Source of the DNA: Ilyonectria destructans
Lineage: Eukaryota; Ascomycota; Sordariomycetes; Hypocreales; Nectriaceae
Assembly (NCBI GenBank): GCA_020740775.1
Contig: JAHEWK010000021.1
Span: 744,001-808,000 of the forward strand
DNA: 64,000 nt
Reading direction: 5' to 3'
Part shown: in pieces, positions 63,280 through 64,000 of the stretch
Numbering within the stretch: position 1 is the stretch's first letter
Layout of the letters: each line of letters opens with the position of its first letter
Notes under the pieces: model-generated
What the model was told of the DNA's origin: nothing
Database searches by the model: none
The model's input: the letters and a program-made list of their open reading frames with translations, nothing else
Position numbers and translations under genes: made by a program

Positions 63280-63465
63280 TGTCACGGGCCAGGGCCCATA
63301 TCCTTGCGGCTGTGCCGCAAGACGTACTAGGCACGTGCGCGCCAGGGATGATAATCGTTCCACAGCTCAGGGGCACTTGGGAACTTCTTTCTTTCTTCTT
63401 CATCTTTGATGTAAATAGCATCCTGGACTAGATAGCTGGAATACAGTTACTAGAGGCCGTTCACA
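63280..63465 (+). repeat. Solo LTR of the gypsy family, 5-bp target duplication
   Basis: 186 bp, TGTCACGGGCC ... CCGTTCACA, matching the LTR at 10646-10831 by eye. CAGTT flanks both sides (63275-63279, 63466-63470). It arose from LTR-LTR recombination of a complete element. Confidence 0.92.
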
Positions 63466-63796
63466 CAGTTAGGAAAACTGAAGATTGTAACGGGTCGGCT
63501 CCAGCGGGGCTTAAGCGGCAGCTAGCGCTTCGTTCGTTCCACTGGTGTTGCGGTATCCAATTGAGGCGAAAGGATAAGTATTGACTCAACCGTCCATTAA
63601 GTCAACTAGCTGCATCTATAGGGAGCTGGTACCGGCACAGCCGAGACCTCAAGCCAGGCCCCAGCTTGTGACAAAGATAAAGGAAAGAGGGGAAGGTACC
63701 TAGTAATTTTAATGTAGAAGTACTCTTCTTATTTTTCCCTTAGTTATGGCTTATACTGGCGCCTTAGTGGGACAGGACTTTTAAAACAGACATCTA

Positions 63797-64000
63797 TACA
63801 CATAACAAAATATAACACATGCATGCCTTGTCACAATTATAGCCGAGTTAGTGGGAATCCCTATCCTGTCCGACACTAACCACCTTCGTCATTAGTATGT
63901 TTCGCTTAGGATACTTCCACCCCCTATCTGCATTTATCGACAGTGTAGCTAACAAACCGACCATCTGACAGACCGTCTGACAGACCACCTTCAGACCGCA
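63797..64000. other. End of window, no feature recognised
   Basis: The last 40 bases hold a short CAGACCGTCTGACAGACC-type direct repeat. Nothing else is supported. Confidence 0.4.

Larger units (their letters stand above)
61055..63796. mobile_element. Decayed Tc1/mariner-like element with related TIRs
   Basis: The left end CAGATGTCCGTTTCAAAAGT and the inverse of the right end (TAGATGTCTGTTTTAAAAGT) match imperfectly for about 38 bp, to the shared CTAAGG. TA dinucleotides flank both. The interior is AT-rich with no open frame of gene length, in keeping with RIP decay of a transposase. It contains a MITE copy (61232-61659) and a solo LTR (63280-63465), which account for about 620 bp. Confidence 0.6.

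Noticed and set aside
63216..63431. Short frame in the solo LTR, similar to one at 10531-10797
   Set aside because: It is the same LTR sequence twice, not a gene.
1..64000. tRNA or rRNA genes
   Set aside because: I saw no convincing tRNA cloverleaf or rRNA segment, but a covariance-model scan was not possible.

Overview
The window looks like a repeat-dense, accessory-type region of a filamentous ascomycete (Pezizomycotina) nuclear genome. Evidence: short GT-AG introns, a Zn2Cys6 regulator with a fungal_trans middle domain, fungal MFS, SDR, FSH1 and 2OG-oxygenase genes, and many fungal transposons with AT-rich decay and CAR-to-TAR nonsense changes of the kind left by repeat-induced point mutation (RIP). 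I cannot name the species. All exon models were worked out by hand from splice sites, reading frame and family motifs.

Layout. 1-838: 3' end of a hAT element with a CGATCGAT-rich terminus. 999-4517: divergent SDR (probably frame-disrupted) and a nine-exon MFS transporter. 5110-8313: a complete hAT with terminal inverted repeats (TIRs), abutting the 3' half of a Ty3/gypsy chromovirus-type element (8314-10831). 10832-13080: AT-rich debris holding a Tc1/mariner-type MITE inside another copy of itself. 13248-16233: Zn2Cys6 transcription factor, divergent from a fatty-acid-hydroxylase/sterol-desaturase-family gene (17289-18200). 18651-20008: an insertion with a 19-bp target duplication and a (CAA)n tail. 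21387-27330: a decayed MULE split by a Ty1/copia element with apparently identical LTRs (21811-26790).

28098-45202 holds two full-length but different Helitron Rep-helicase genes, both on the minus strand, with an unrecognised 480-aa plus-strand gene (36868-38379) between them and an array of about 106-bp repeats in the first divergent spacer. 46292-47803 holds remnants of a third, PIF1-like helicase gene. 48083-50255 is an intact hAT transposase gene, followed by an 866-bp nonautonomous hAT-type element (50569-51434).

51828-54804 is a divergent pair, 2OG-Fe(II) oxygenase and SDR, sharing a promoter with a 15-bp repeat array. A hAT element (54818-59403) sits 5 bp past the SDR stop codon and itself contains a MULE (56100-58905) with 85-bp perfect TIRs and a 9-bp target duplication. 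59554-60204 is an FSH1-type serine hydrolase. The rest is Tc1/mariner-like material carrying another MITE copy and a solo LTR of the gypsy family.

Host genes thus form small islands (SDR/MFS; regulator/hydroxylase; 2OG oxygenase/SDR; FSH1) between transposons. The mix (regulator, transporter, oxidoreductases, hydrolase) resembles a dispersed specialised-metabolism or catabolic locus, but no backbone synthase is present, so that is only inference. The most novel-looking material is the Helitron pair with its intervening unknown gene.
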